A stretch of 37,842 nucleotides of DNA. Origin: Paracoccaceae bacterium. GTDB taxonomy: Bacteria > Pseudomonadota > Alphaproteobacteria > Rhodobacterales > Rhodobacteraceae. Shown piece after piece: positions 23,144-34,421 of the stretch. Location: contig JAPORQ010000030.1 of the NCBI GenBank assembly GCA_026710155.1, positions 1 to 37,842 on the forward strand. Reading direction: 5' to 3'. The position numbers and the translations under genes were made by a program. Each line of letters opens with the position of its first letter. The stretch's first letter is position 1. Under the pieces are notes generated by a model. It saw only the letters and a list, made by a program, of their open reading frames with translations. It did not search any database and was not told the DNA's origin.

Positions 23144-24352
23144 ATGACTCCCTTGAACACACAACAGGACCGGCTGGCATTCGATTACACCATGGTTGGT
23201 GAACCAGTCTGGAACAGGATTGAATTTGCCAGGGATGTCCTGCCCCTGGAAGACAATTTTCTTTTGCATGCCGGTCCACCGTTCGAAGAAGAGCCGCCAA
23301 CCAGACCCATATTGAATTCCGCCTGTGTTGCGGCTGTTTACGACGGTCTTGCCGATGATCTTGATACTGCCGAAAAGATGATTCTCAACGGTGACATAAA
23401 GTTGTTTCCTGCTCAGGATTTTAATGTTGTTACACCTTTGGCGGCCGTTGTATCCCCTTCAATGCCCCTCCAGACAATTTATGATGCGCATCGTGGATTG
23501 GTCAGAACATTCTCACCAATCAATGGCGGCAACGCACCGGCTGCACGTTTGGGATTGAAATCAATGAAGGTGGTTGAACATTTGAAGTGGCTTAATTCTG
23601 AATTTGCCGAAACACTTGCATCAAGCCTGGCAGAGGGAATCAGTCTCATACCAATTGCCAGCCAGAGCCTTGCAATGGGTGATGATTGTCATGGCAGAAC
23701 AGCACAGGCCACCCGAATATTGACCGGAGAACTCATGGATCGATCAGAGGGATCAATCAATACCAGATGTATGGCATTTTTCTCAAACTGCCCTTCCTTG
23801 TTTCTGAACCTTTGGATGGCTGCTACAAAATGCCTTTTGGTACTTGGTGAGAATGTGCCCAAGTCAAGCCTTATTACTTCAGCGGGAGGCAATGGCAGAA
23901 AAGTCGGTATAAAGCTTTCTTCGGATCCAGATAAATGGTTCACGACCGATGCCAAACCACCGAAGGGTCCCTTTGACGTTGATGTTCCCAATTCAAGGGC
24001 ATTGGGTGCCATAGGAGACAGTGCCCTCGTGGATATTTATGGCTTGGGTGCCATGGTTATTCACCTTGATCCTGTCATTCATCAGAAAATGACACCTTTT
24101 TTACCATCGGATTTTCCTGACATTAGAAAAAACCTCATGACTGGCGATCATATCGGGTTTCAGGGTCTAGGCATCAAACTTGGAATTACGGCCCAAAGAG
24201 TTGTGGAATTAAAAAAATGTCCAGTGGTTTCTTTGGGTATTATTGATAAGGATGGATTGGAAGGAAGGCTTGGGGGTGGTATGTACGACATGCCCTATTC
24301 CCTTTTTGAAAAGGCCCTGAAGCAAATGGAAAGGCATGACGATGAAGAGTAA
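23144..24352 (+). CDS. DUF1116 family protein (AllG/YlbE-like)
   Basis: The 402-residue protein aligns along its length with E. coli YlbE/AllG. Matching motifs are LLHAGPPFEEE, SACVAAVYDGLA, a GDIKLFPAQDFNVVTPLAAVVSPSMP block, GISLIPIASQSLAMGDDCHGRTAQATR, FFLNLxMA-like SLFLNLWMAATK, SLITSAGGNGRKVGIKLS and GDHIGFQGLGIKLGITAQRVVE. AllG is one of three proteins (AllF, AllG, AllH) of oxamate carbamoyltransferase in allantoin use. Neither an AllF/FdrA-like nor an AllH (DUF2877) gene is present here, so the role must differ or rely on other partners, perhaps the tandem paralogues before it. It overlaps the amidase gene by 11-17 bp. A carbamoyl- or amide-containing substrate is inferred. Confidence 0.85.
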   Translation: MTPLNTQQDRLAFDYTMVGEPVWNRIEFARDVLPLEDNFLLHAGPPFEEEPPTRPILNSACVAAVYDGLADDLDTAEKMILNGDIKLFPAQDFNVVTPLAAVVSPSMPLQTIYDAHRGLVRTFSPINGGNAPAARLGLKSMKVVEHLKWLNSEFAETLASSLAEGISLIPIASQSLAMGDDCHGRTAQATRILTGELMDRSEGSINTRCMAFFSNCPSLFLNLWMAATKCLLVLGENVPKSSLITSAGGNGRKVGIKLSSDPDKWFTTDAKPPKGPFDVDVPNSRALGAIGDSALVDIYGLGAMVIHLDPVIHQKMTPFLPSDFPDIRKNLMTGDHIGFQGLGIKLGITAQRVVELKKCPVVSLGIIDKDGLEGRLGGGMYDMPYSLFEKALKQMERHDDEE

Positions 24353-25619
24353 CCTTCTTTCAGCAACAGAAATTGCCCGAAAAATCAAATCTGGTCAAAC
24401 AACCGCTTCAAATGTCATGCAGGATTGCCTTGTGAGGATTCGGGAGCGCGAGGAGTTGATCGGTGCTTTTTCCTTTATTGATTATGACGAAGCCCTAAAA
24501 TTGGCTGAAATGGCGGACAAAAACCCAACTGACGGTCCACTTTCAGGTGTCCCTTTTGCGATCAAGGACATAATTGATGTTGAAGGGTATCCCATTACCC
24601 AAGGATCATCCATTTATCAAAACAGAACACCCAGGAAGAATGCTGAATGCATAAAGCGGCTGATTGAAGCTGGCGCCATTCCAATCGGGATAACTGTTTC
24701 CACTGAATTCGCCTGCTTCACACCTGGCAAGACGGTCAATCCCCATAATCCGACTCATACACCTGGGGGTTCTTCCAGTGGTTCAGCAGCAGCAGTTGCA
24801 GACAAGATGATACCATTTGGATTGGGCTCCCAAACAGCTGCCTCCTTGGTCAGGCCAGGTAGCTATTGTGGAATTTTTGCCTACAAATCATCAAACGGCT
24901 ATTTAAGTCTTGAAGGGGTGTTGGCTCTCTCTTCAAGCCTGGATTCATTGGGTGTTCTTGCCAGATCACCTGACGATCTTCAACTTGTCAGAAGTGTTCT
25001 CGGTGAAGATCAACAAAATAGTATCAATTTTGAAGTCAAGCCGCGTATCGCCTTTATGAAAGGACCCCATTGGGACAAACTTTCAGAGGATGCAAGGGTT
25101 AATTTTGAAAAGAGTTTTGTGCTGCTGAAGGAGAAGGGTTCGCAGGTAAAATATGTCGATCATCCGAAGGAGTTCAATCTGCTGACCGAAGCGCACAAAA
25201 CCATCATGACCAGGGATATTTCACAATCGCGAGGATTTGAGTATGAAAATTGCCGATCCCAACTGAGTGACAAATTTATCGAACTTGTTGAAGAAGGTTT
25301 GGCCAAATCTGATGAAGATTACATGGAAGCCTTGAGTGCAAGGAATCGTGGATTAAGGGTTTTGTCACTCATGTACAACTTTTATGATGTCATCATTGCA
25401 CCAGCCACCTCAGGGGAGGCACCGAAGGGATTGATGGCTACTGGAGATCCCCTATTCAGCCGAGACTGGACCTTATTGCAACTACCCGCAGTCTCGATGC
25501 CCTTTGGCAAGGGTAAAAACAATCTTCCCCTATCTTTGCAGTTAATCGGCTGGTATGGCAAGGATCAGAACTTGATTGATTACGCTGCCAGAATAAACAA
25601 TCTGCTTAGTGAAGTATAG
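24342..25619 (+). CDS. amidase signature family hydrolase
   Basis: The 425-residue protein has the Ser-cisSer-Lys machinery: Lys in GVPFAIKDIIDV, cis-Ser in TPGGSSSGSAAAVA, and the nucleophile region GSQTAASLVRPGSYCG (Ser in AAS). Compared with typical amidases (GTQTAGS, GFKPT) the loop has Ala for Gly and reads AYKSSNG where GFKPT is usual, so the pocket differs. At 425 residues it is on the short side of the family. I chose the ATG at 24342, seven bases after AAAGG; an ATG at 24336 is also in frame. Both lie inside the end of the DUF1116 gene, so the genes are coupled. It should hydrolyse an amide or ureido-type bond in the pathway's substrate or product. Confidence 0.9.
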   Translation: MKSNLLSATEIARKIKSGQTTASNVMQDCLVRIREREELIGAFSFIDYDEALKLAEMADKNPTDGPLSGVPFAIKDIIDVEGYPITQGSSIYQNRTPRKNAECIKRLIEAGAIPIGITVSTEFACFTPGKTVNPHNPTHTPGGSSSGSAAAVADKMIPFGLGSQTAASLVRPGSYCGIFAYKSSNGYLSLEGVLALSSSLDSLGVLARSPDDLQLVRSVLGEDQQNSINFEVKPRIAFMKGPHWDKLSEDARVNFEKSFVLLKEKGSQVKYVDHPKEFNLLTEAHKTIMTRDISQSRGFEYENCRSQLSDKFIELVEEGLAKSDEDYMEALSARNRGLRVLSLMYNFYDVIIAPATSGEAPKGLMATGDPLFSRDWTLLQLPAVSMPFGKGKNNLPLSLQLIGWYGKDQNLIDYAARINNLLSEV

Positions 25620-25631
25620 TCAGGGCCTTAT

Positions 25632-25644
25632 ATCCCATGGGGAT
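25632..25644. terminator. short hairpin between convergent amidase and acyl-CoA dehydrogenase genes
   Basis: ATCCC (25632-25636) pairs with GGGAT (25640-25644) around ATG, in the 25-bp gap between convergent stop codons; T/A-rich bases follow on the right side. It is small and may only be an mRNA 3' structure. Confidence 0.3.
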
Positions 25645-26856
25645 TTAAAAGAAAGCCTGCAATCCGGTTTGAGCCCTTCCCAATATCAGGGCGTGTATGT
25701 CATGGGTTCCTTCGTATGTATTAACTGTTTCAAGGTTTTGTGAATGGCGTATTACCCGGTATTCTGCCTGTATCCCGTTTCCGCCAAGCATATCCCGTGC
25801 CATTCGGGAGATATCCAATGCTTTCCCACTGTTGTTCCTTTTGATCATTGATATCATTTCCGGAGTGAACAGGTTTCTATCCATCAACCTTCCGACCCTT
25901 AACGCTGCCTGTAAACCAAGGGTTATTTCGGTCTGTATATCAGCCAATTTCTTCTGGAAAAGCTGTGTGTTTGCCAAGGGTCTTCCAAACTGCTTTCTTT
26001 CCATACCATAATCACGGGCAATCATCCAGCATTCCTCGGCAGCACCCATTGTTCCCCAGGCAATTCCATACCTGGCCCTGTTCAAGCATCCAAACGGTCC
26101 ACTCAAACCCATGGCATCTGGCAAAAGGGCGGATTCACCCACCTTGACTCCATCAAGTACAATACTTCCCGTGGCGGATGCTCGCAAAGACAGTTTACCC
26201 TCGATTTTCGGTGCTGACAAACCATTGAAATCCTTCTCAAGAATGAACCCCCTTATGGGGCCATCCTTGTTTTCCATTTTGGCCCAAACAACGAATACAT
26301 CAGCCAATGGTGAGTTTGAAATCCATGTTTTGGTTCCATTGAGTTCATAACCGCTGCTTGTTTTAGTGGCAATAGTTTTCATGCCTCCGGGATCAGATCC
26401 TGCTTCCGGTTCCGTCAATCCAAAACAGCCAACGAATTCACCCATTGCCAGCTTGGGCAAATACTTTCTGCGTTGTTCATCAGTTCCATAGGCCAGGATG
26501 GGATAGATAACAAGGGATGATTGGACACTCATTGCCGACCGGTAGCCTGAATCAACCCGTTCAATTTCCCTCGCAACCAATCCATAGGTAACATAACTGG
26601 ACTCGGACCCCCCATATTCCTCGGGCAGAGTTACTCCCAACAATCCAGCCTCTCCCATTTTCGAAAACAGATCACGACCAGATGATTCTTCCATATAATC
26701 CTTGTCTACCCGTGGTCTCAATTCACTTTGACAAAAGGCCTGGACTGCATCCTTGAAAAGAACCTCTTCCTCTTCCAGCTGGTCTTCCAACAGGAATGGG
26801 TCTTGCCAATCAAATACAACTTTCGAAATGGTGTTTTTCTTCATTTTCTCACCCAT
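25645..26856 (-). CDS. gcdH: acyl-CoA dehydrogenase, glutaryl-CoA dehydrogenase type
   Basis: The 403-residue flavoenzyme matches glutaryl-CoA dehydrogenase, which oxidises and decarboxylates glutaryl-CoA to crotonyl-CoA in lysine and tryptophan breakdown. Visible are [15 protein letters not shown] with the substrate-carboxylate Arg, [26 protein letters not shown] (flavin site), [51 protein letters not shown] and [17 protein letters not shown] with the catalytic Glu. The ATG at 26856 starts the longest frame. An ATG at 26844 has GGTGAG just ahead of it and may be the real start. No GcdH regulator or transferase gene is beside it. Confidence 0.9.
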   Translation of the reverse strand: MGEKMKKNTISKVVFDWQDPFLLEDQLEEEEVLFKDAVQAFCQSELRPRVDKDYMEESSGRDLFSKMGEAGLLGVTLPEEYGGSESSYVTYGLVAREIERVDSGYRSAMSVQSSLVIYPILAYGTDEQRRKYLPKLAMGEFVGCFGLTEPEAGSDPGGMKTIATKTSSGYELNGTKTWISNSPLADVFVVWAKMENKDGPIRGFILEKDFNGLSAPKIEGKLSLRASATGSIVLDGVKVGESALLPDAMGLSGPFGCLNRARYGIAWGTMGAAEECWMIARDYGMERKQFGRPLANTQLFQKKLADIQTEITLGLQAALRVGRLMDRNLFTPEMISMIKRNNSGKALDISRMARDMLGGNGIQAEYRVIRHSQNLETVNTYEGTHDIHALILGRAQTGLQAFF

Positions 26857-27044
26857 GGTTTAAACCCGTTTCTACTTTATACCGTAATCAGAATAATAAC
26901 TTAATCACAAGACTTTGGATATACAATTTTGGTCCACCTTTTCTAATTGTGAACTCGGGTTGATTTTGAAAATTTCAACAATCCAACTGAATAAATAACC
27001 TTCTGGTCTTCAAAACCCCTTTTTGAAATTATACATTTGGCAGC

Positions 27045-27134
27045 GGAGACGTGGCCGAGTGGTCGAAGGCGCTCGCCTGCTAAGCGAGTGGACGGGAAAC
27101 CGTTCCGAGGGTTCGAATCCCTTCGTCTCCGCCA
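27045..27134 (+). tRNA. tRNA-Ser (GCT)
   Basis: The 90-nt gene has acceptor stem GGAGACG/CGTCTCC and an encoded CCA. The anticodon stem-loop is CTCGC-CTGCTAA-GCGAG (anticodon GCT), a long variable arm follows, and the T arm is GAGGGTTCGAATCCCTT. It marks the left edge of an AT-rich island; serine tRNA genes are frequent integration sites. I found no second copy of its 3' end within the window. Confidence 0.97.
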
Positions 27135-27569
27135 TTTATCTAATTGTTCCGTATTGAGACTAATACTTAAGGGCGCGTAACTATTCAGGTATCCTGAGTA
27201 CCTTGAAAACAGGCACAATCGGAATCCCCCAATATATTTTTCTGCACAATCCTTTGCATTTCCGTCTCTAAAAGTCTAAAACCTTCAAGATATTGACAAT
27301 TTCTTGACCTGAATAGTTACAAAGGCAAAACCTTTGCTGGCTACTGATCTAATTGAAACTATCATGGGATTAGAAAATCTGAATCAGGTAAATTCGATTG
27401 TTTGCACCTGAATAAAAACCTCACATCTTTATATTTGTTTTTCCTCTCCTCTAGGGATATTTAATTTATAGTGAAAACATCAATGCATTTTCAATTTTTC
27501 ATTCAGAAGGATTGAATTATCCCGATTAAAACATGGAATAAAAATCCAAAAAAATTTGGAGAGATAATC
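27135..27569. other. 435 bp AT-rich leader of the island, no gene
   Basis: I see no coding sequence. The stretch contains a 14-bp inverted repeat listed separately and becomes strongly AT-rich towards the ATPase gene. A GGAGAG at 27558-27563 is the likely ribosome binding site for that gene. Confidence 0.5.
27177..27320. repeat. 14-bp inverted repeat bounding 144 bp (possible small mobile-element remnant)
   Basis: GTAACTATTCAGGT (27177-27190) and its exact reverse complement ACCTGAATAGTTAC (27307-27320) point inward and enclose 116 bp without coding capacity. From memory, ends beginning GTAA are seen in the IS66 family. The flanking 8-mers (AAGGGCGC and AAAGGCAA) agree at only five positions, so a target duplication is not established. 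It could be a MITE-like remnant or simply a long-range hairpin. Confidence 0.5.
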
Positions 27570-28548
27570 ATAGCTACTGCTGAACAATTCAAATCTCTTA
27601 TTAGGTCTCATTTCTCTGAGGAGCCTGAGAGGTTTAATTCAATTGCATTGCAAGTTGCAGCACATGAAGCAAGGAAAGGAAACTCGGATTTCGCCCACGA
27701 TATCCGTAATCTTATTGATATTGAGCGCAAGAAATCAAGTAAGAAGAAGAATTTGACTTTCCAAAGTGAACTTAACGGTTTGGTTAATATTGAAGAATCA
27801 GAAATTTCAAAGCAAATGCTTGTTTTAAGTGAAGAAATCAATGAGAGAATTGGATTAATTATTCACGAATTTCGACAACAGGGCCAAGCTAAAATCATAT
27901 GGATTAACTCATCGTAGAAAAATTCTTCTAATTGGTCCTCCAGGTACTGGAAAAACAATGACTGCCAAGGTTTTGGCCTACGAACTCAAACTACCACTTT
28001 ATACCATACAAGGTGATCGTTTGGTTACTAAGTTTATGGGTGAGACCAGTGCTAAGCTGCGCCAGATTTTTGATTTTTTACAGGTAAACTTAGGAGTATT
28101 TTTGTTTGATGAATTTGATGCCATCGGTGGCAAACGAACCATGGAAAATGATGTAGGAGAAATGAGAAGGGTTCTAAATTCTTTTCTAAATTTTATAGAA
28201 CAGGATACTTCTGATAGCATTGTCATTGCTGCAACAAATAATCCACAGCTATTGGATCAAGCTCTGTTCAGAAGATTTGATGATGTCCTCTATTATAAAA
28301 GGCCTACGGATACGGAAAAAAAAGAGTTGATTTCAAACAAACTTGGTAAATTCAAATCTGCAGGATTTTCCTGGACATCAGTGTTGAAAAATTCATCAGG
28401 ACTCAGTCATTCTGAATTAGTGATTGCTTGCCATGATGCGATCAAAAATGCAATTCTCAATGACAAAAAGAAGATCAGTGCCTCAAAATTAAATATTATG
28501 ATTACCAAAAGGCAGAATGCACTTAAACGGACCTGCGAAATTTTATGA
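27570..28548 (+). pseudogene. AAA ATPase of an ATPase/S8-protease pair, broken by a frameshift and lacking an ATG
   Basis: Reading IATAEQFKSLIRSHF, then ALQVAAHEARKGN, the first frame starts at ATA (27570) where relatives start MATAEQ; GGAGAG sits 6 nt upstream, so the start codon seems mutated. This frame runs to TAG (27915-27917). From 27883 a second frame continues without a gap: AKLKSYGLTHRRKILLIGPPGTGKT (Walker A), KFMGETSAKLR, FLFDEFDAIGG (Walker B), RRVLNSFLNFIEQD, IVIAATNNPQLLD (sensor 1) and ALFRRFDD (Arg finger). Removing one G from GGG (27881-27883) restores a single ATPase of about 325 residues. The stop overlaps the protease start (ATGA, 28545-28548). Downstream TTG (27648) or ATG (27958) starts would yield only fragments. 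Confidence 0.85.
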
Positions 28549-30989
28549 TTAGAAACCTACCCCACCTTAAAATCCCCCAACCCACACAATCAATAAATTT
28601 TACAATACCCAATTCAGGCGGTGGAGGTCAAAACTTTCCCAAGAGGAACAGAGTAAAACATGGTAATTTTCTTAAGAAAAAGCTTGAACAAGCATGGAAT
28701 GAAAGCAAAAATGAAGTCGCCGTTTCACACTTGACAAGAGAAGGTATCTTTATAGAGTTTCAAAGTGCCCCAGGATTTGATATCCAGATAAAAAGTCTTG
28801 AAGATTTTGGTAAAGATATCCGCTTGTGCAATGTTCGGGAAGAAACTGCATTAGATTCGAATAAAAAAACAATATTTGTCACCGTCCATGTACCAAAAGA
28901 CCAAATTAGTGTATTATTCAAAAAAATTGATGATTACCTCAAAAAGAATACCAAAAAAGGAAATCCCTCAAACAAAAACTTAATTGAGGGAATTGAAAAT
29001 ATTAAAAAAGCCATAGGCGATTCATTTTGGGTGGATGATAAAGCGCTAATTCCCAAAGAAAATAAAGAATGGTGTGAGGTTTGGCTAAGAGAGAATCCTC
29101 AAGGAAATAGTGTCCAATTTAGCCAAATTCTAAATGGATTAGATATCAACAGCAAGCCAAGTTCAATTAATTTTCCAGAAAGAACTGTCAAATTAATTTT
29201 TGTCTCTTACCAAGACCTAAATTCATTAATTTTGCATTCAGACGAAATTGCTGAATTTAGAAAAGCTAAATCCACTGCGGATTTTTTACTATCTGAATCC
29301 CCGACTGAGCAAAGTGTGAGGGTTGAAAATCTTTTACAAAGGGTTGCTGTATCCGCTTCTTCAAATATTTATATTTGTCTATTGGATACAGGGGTAAACT
29401 GGAGACACCCCCTTATTGATCCCATACTAAGGGAAAGTGACTGCCAGGCTGTAATTCCACTTTGGGGAGTTGATGATCATAAAGACCATGGAACCCTCAT
29501 GTCAGGTATTTCAGGTTATGGTGATTTACAATTTCTCTTAGAATCGAGCGGCCCTGTTTCAATTAAACATCGTCTTGAATCGGTGAAGATCCTTCCCCCA
29601 AATGGTCAGAACAATAAAGAGCTTTGGGGGGATTATACTAAACAAGGAATTAGTAAAGCAGAAATTAATGAAGTGAGCCGAAAGAGAATATTTTGCATGC
29701 CAATTTCTTCTGATGATACTTCCAGTCGTGGACGTCCCACTTCATGGTCAGCTGCAATAGATCAATTAACTTTTGGTGAGAATGATGGTAATCGGAGACT
29801 TATGATTGTTTCTGCCGGAAATTCAAAAATTGAAAACTGGAAAAATTACCCAAATTCTGTCCTTACTGACCCCGTTGAAGACCCTGGACAATCATGGAAT
29901 GCTTTGACTGTTGGGGCAATAACAAACCTACAGCAAATTACTGACCCTGGCCATAGTTCATATTCACCAGTTGCATCTGAGGGGGAACTGTCACCTCACA
30001 CAACAACCTCATTAACTTGGGACGAAATATGGCCAGCAAAACCGGAAATAGTGTTTGAGGGTGGTAATTTAGGCAAAGATAATATGGGGTTTTCTACTCA
30101 ATGCAACGATCTCTCATTGGTTTCAACATATTACCGACCAGCTAACAGGTTGTTTGAATATTTTTATGGAACTAGCGCATCTACGGCACAAGCTGCTCAT
30201 TTTGCTGCCATGCTTAGGTCTGAATATCCGGATTATTGGCCAGAAACTATTAGAGGCCTCATGGTTCATTCGTCAAGATGGCCTGATGCCTTAACTTCGA
30301 AGATTTGGAAGATGAAAAAAAAGGAACTTGAAGTTATTCTGAGAAGTTTCGGTTATGGTAAGCCAGATCTAGAGCAAGCCCTATATTGTGCATCTAACAG
30401 TCTAACTCTTGTTTCTGAAGCGGAAATCCAACCCTTTGAGAAAGCGGGTTCTAACTTCAGGACTAAAGATATGCATCTATATGAATTGCCGTGGCCAAGA
30501 GATATATTAGAAAACCTCGGAGAAGAAAAAGTAGAGATGCGAGTTACCCTTTCATATTTTATTGAACCCGGTCCTGGTGAATTGGGATGGAAAGATAGGT
30601 ATAGATACCCCTCACATGGATTGCGTTTTGAGCTCAATTCACCTGGAGAGGATAGTGAAACTTTTTTAAAACGGATAAATAAAAGAGTTCGAGAGAACGA
30701 AGAGGACAGACCAGATTCTTCGAGCCCTTCCAATCATTGGCTAATAGGCATTTTCCGAAATAAAGGATCGATCCACTCAGATATTTGGAACGGGACTGCG
30801 GCGGAATTGGCAAGATCTAATTTGATAGGAATTTCTCCCAGAGTTGGTTGGTGGAGAGAAAGAAAAAATCTTAATAAGTACAACCAGAAAACTCGTTACC
30901 CTCTGATAGTTTCAATTTCCACACCAAAAAGTGACGTTGATATATATTCTCCTGTAGAAGTTAGTCTTTCTACTCAAATAACTATTTGA
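28545..30989 (+). CDS. subtilisin-like (S8) serine protease partnered with an AAA ATPase
   Basis: The 814-residue protein has a complete S8 triad and oxyanion residue: Asp281 in CLLDTGVNW, His315 in DHGTLMSG, Asn426 in VSAGNS and Ser544 in GTSASTAQAAHFAAM. The protease domain spans about residues 275-625. It is preceded by about 270 residues of unassigned sequence that include a proline/glycine-rich start, and followed by about 190 residues containing VTLSYFIEPGPGELGWKDRYRYPSHGLRF. There is no signal peptide, so it acts in the cytoplasm, unlike most subtilases. It is coupled by a 4-bp overlap to an AAA ATPase gene. This two-gene arrangement recurs in many bacteria; a role in conflict or stress is suspected. 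Here the ATPase is broken, so the protease may lack its regulator. Confidence 0.9.
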   Translation: MIRNLPHLKIPQPTQSINFTIPNSGGGGQNFPKRNRVKHGNFLKKKLEQAWNESKNEVAVSHLTREGIFIEFQSAPGFDIQIKSLEDFGKDIRLCNVREETALDSNKKTIFVTVHVPKDQISVLFKKIDDYLKKNTKKGNPSNKNLIEGIENIKKAIGDSFWVDDKALIPKENKEWCEVWLRENPQGNSVQFSQILNGLDINSKPSSINFPERTVKLIFVSYQDLNSLILHSDEIAEFRKAKSTADFLLSESPTEQSVRVENLLQRVAVSASSNIYICLLDTGVNWRHPLIDPILRESDCQAVIPLWGVDDHKDHGTLMSGISGYGDLQFLLESSGPVSIKHRLESVKILPPNGQNNKELWGDYTKQGISKAEINEVSRKRIFCMPISSDDTSSRGRPTSWSAAIDQLTFGENDGNRRLMIVSAGNSKIENWKNYPNSVLTDPVEDPGQSWNALTVGAITNLQQITDPGHSSYSPVASEGELSPHTTTSLTWDEIWPAKPEIVFEGGNLGKDNMGFSTQCNDLSLVSTYYRPANRLFEYFYGTSASTAQAAHFAAMLRSEYPDYWPETIRGLMVHSSRWPDALTSKIWKMKKKELEVILRSFGYGKPDLEQALYCASNSLTLVSEAEIQPFEKAGSNFRTKDMHLYELPWPRDILENLGEEKVEMRVTLSYFIEPGPGELGWKDRYRYPSHGLRFELNSPGEDSETFLKRINKRVRENEEDRPDSSSPSNHWLIGIFRNKGSIHSDIWNGTAAELARSNLIGISPRVGWWRERKNLNKYNQKTRYPLIVSISTPKSDVDIYSPVEVSLSTQITI

Positions 30990-31066
30990 TATTATTTAGT
31001 ACCAAATGTCAGGTATTAAAATTGTAAATACTATGTACTTTTGTGGTTTTTTCGTTGATATTTTGA

Positions 31067-33483
<2,417 letters not shown>

Positions 33484-33504
33484 ACTGGCACGGAAGAAAT
33501 TCAG

Positions 33505-33533
33505 GGACGGCATAACATATGCCGTCCTTTTTT
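33505..33533 (+). terminator. Rho-independent terminator of katG
   Basis: GGACGGCATA (33505-33514) pairs perfectly with TATGCCGTCC (33518-33527) around ACA and is followed by six Ts (33528-33533). It lies 21 bp after the katG stop. Confidence 0.95.
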
Positions 33534-33625
33534 GTATATTTATACCTACCCAGAATATTGGTATTTTTCATTGATCACCAAAGATGCGCAAATGTTTATC
33601 CTCTCTCAATATTAATTTTTCTGTG

Positions 33626-34408
33626 TTATTGCGCAAGCCAACCGCCATTAATGTCAATCGTTGAACCACGAATTTCTGATGCAGCATCTGAACACAGATA
33701 CTTAACCGCCTGACCTATCTGTTTTGTGGTGACAAAGTTCATGGACGGTTGCTTTTCACCAAGCAAACGCTTTATCGCCTTTGCTTCAGGGATATTCTCT
33801 CGTTCGGCCAAGGCATCAATTTGCTTTTGAACCAACGGCGTTCGCACCCAGCCTGGGCAAATGGCATTGCAAGTGATTGGTGTATTTGCAGTTTCAAGTG
33901 CAACAACTTTGGTTAGCCCTAAAACTCCATGTTTGGCAGCTACGTAAGCCGCTTTGTTGATGGAGGCGACCTGACCATGCACAGAAGATATATTAACAAT
34001 CCTTCCACTATTTTGTGTCCTCATGATCGGTAACACGGCTTGGATCGAGTGAAAATTCGAAGATAGGTTGATTGCGATTATTTGATCCCAATGCTCTTTA
34101 GGAAAATCCTCGATTGAATCCGTGTGTTGGATACCGGCGTTGTTGACCAGAATATCAACCGACGAGAAATGGGCGGAACATTCATGTACCATCGCAAGGA
34201 TTTCATCCGGATTGCTCATATCTGCATTCGAATAAAGGACTTGAACACCAAAGTCAGAACTGATGCCTTCAGCAATCGCTTCAATCTCGGACTTCTTACC
34301 AAACCCATTGAGCAAAATATTGCATCCGGATTCTGCGAGGATTTGGGCAATCGCCAAGCCGATGCCACTAGTCGATCCTGTTATTATTGCAGTCTTCTTT
34401 TTTGTCAT
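33626..34408 (-). CDS. bdhA: 3-hydroxybutyrate dehydrogenase (SDR family)
   Basis: The 260-residue short-chain dehydrogenase has the NAD site TGSTSGIG, LVNNAGIQH, catalytic Ser in NISSVHG, and Tyr/Lys in AAYVAAKHG. It has the BdhA-specific stretches LGLTKVVALETA, CNAICPGWVRTPLVQKQI and the C-terminal GGWLAQ. It oxidises (R)-3-hydroxybutyrate to acetoacetate with NAD. GAGGAGAG lies 8 nt before the ATG at 34408. It follows the TRAP permease gene by 13 bp, so the imported compound is probably 3-hydroxybutyrate or a compound converted to it. Confidence 0.93.
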   Translation of the reverse strand: MTKKKTAIITGSTSGIGLAIAQILAESGCNILLNGFGKKSEIEAIAEGISSDFGVQVLYSNADMSNPDEILAMVHECSAHFSSVDILVNNAGIQHTDSIEDFPKEHWDQIIAINLSSNFHSIQAVLPIMRTQNSGRIVNISSVHGQVASINKAAYVAAKHGVLGLTKVVALETANTPITCNAICPGWVRTPLVQKQIDALAERENIPEAKAIKRLLGEKQPSMNFVTTKQIGQAVKYLCSDAASEIRGSTIDINGGWLAQ

Positions 34409-34421
34409 TGCGATGCTCTCC

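Noticed and set aside
27045-27134. tRNA-Ser as a prophage or island attachment site with a duplicated 3' end
   Set aside because: No second copy of the tRNA 3' end is visible up to katG and no integrase gene is present, so att sites cannot be drawn.
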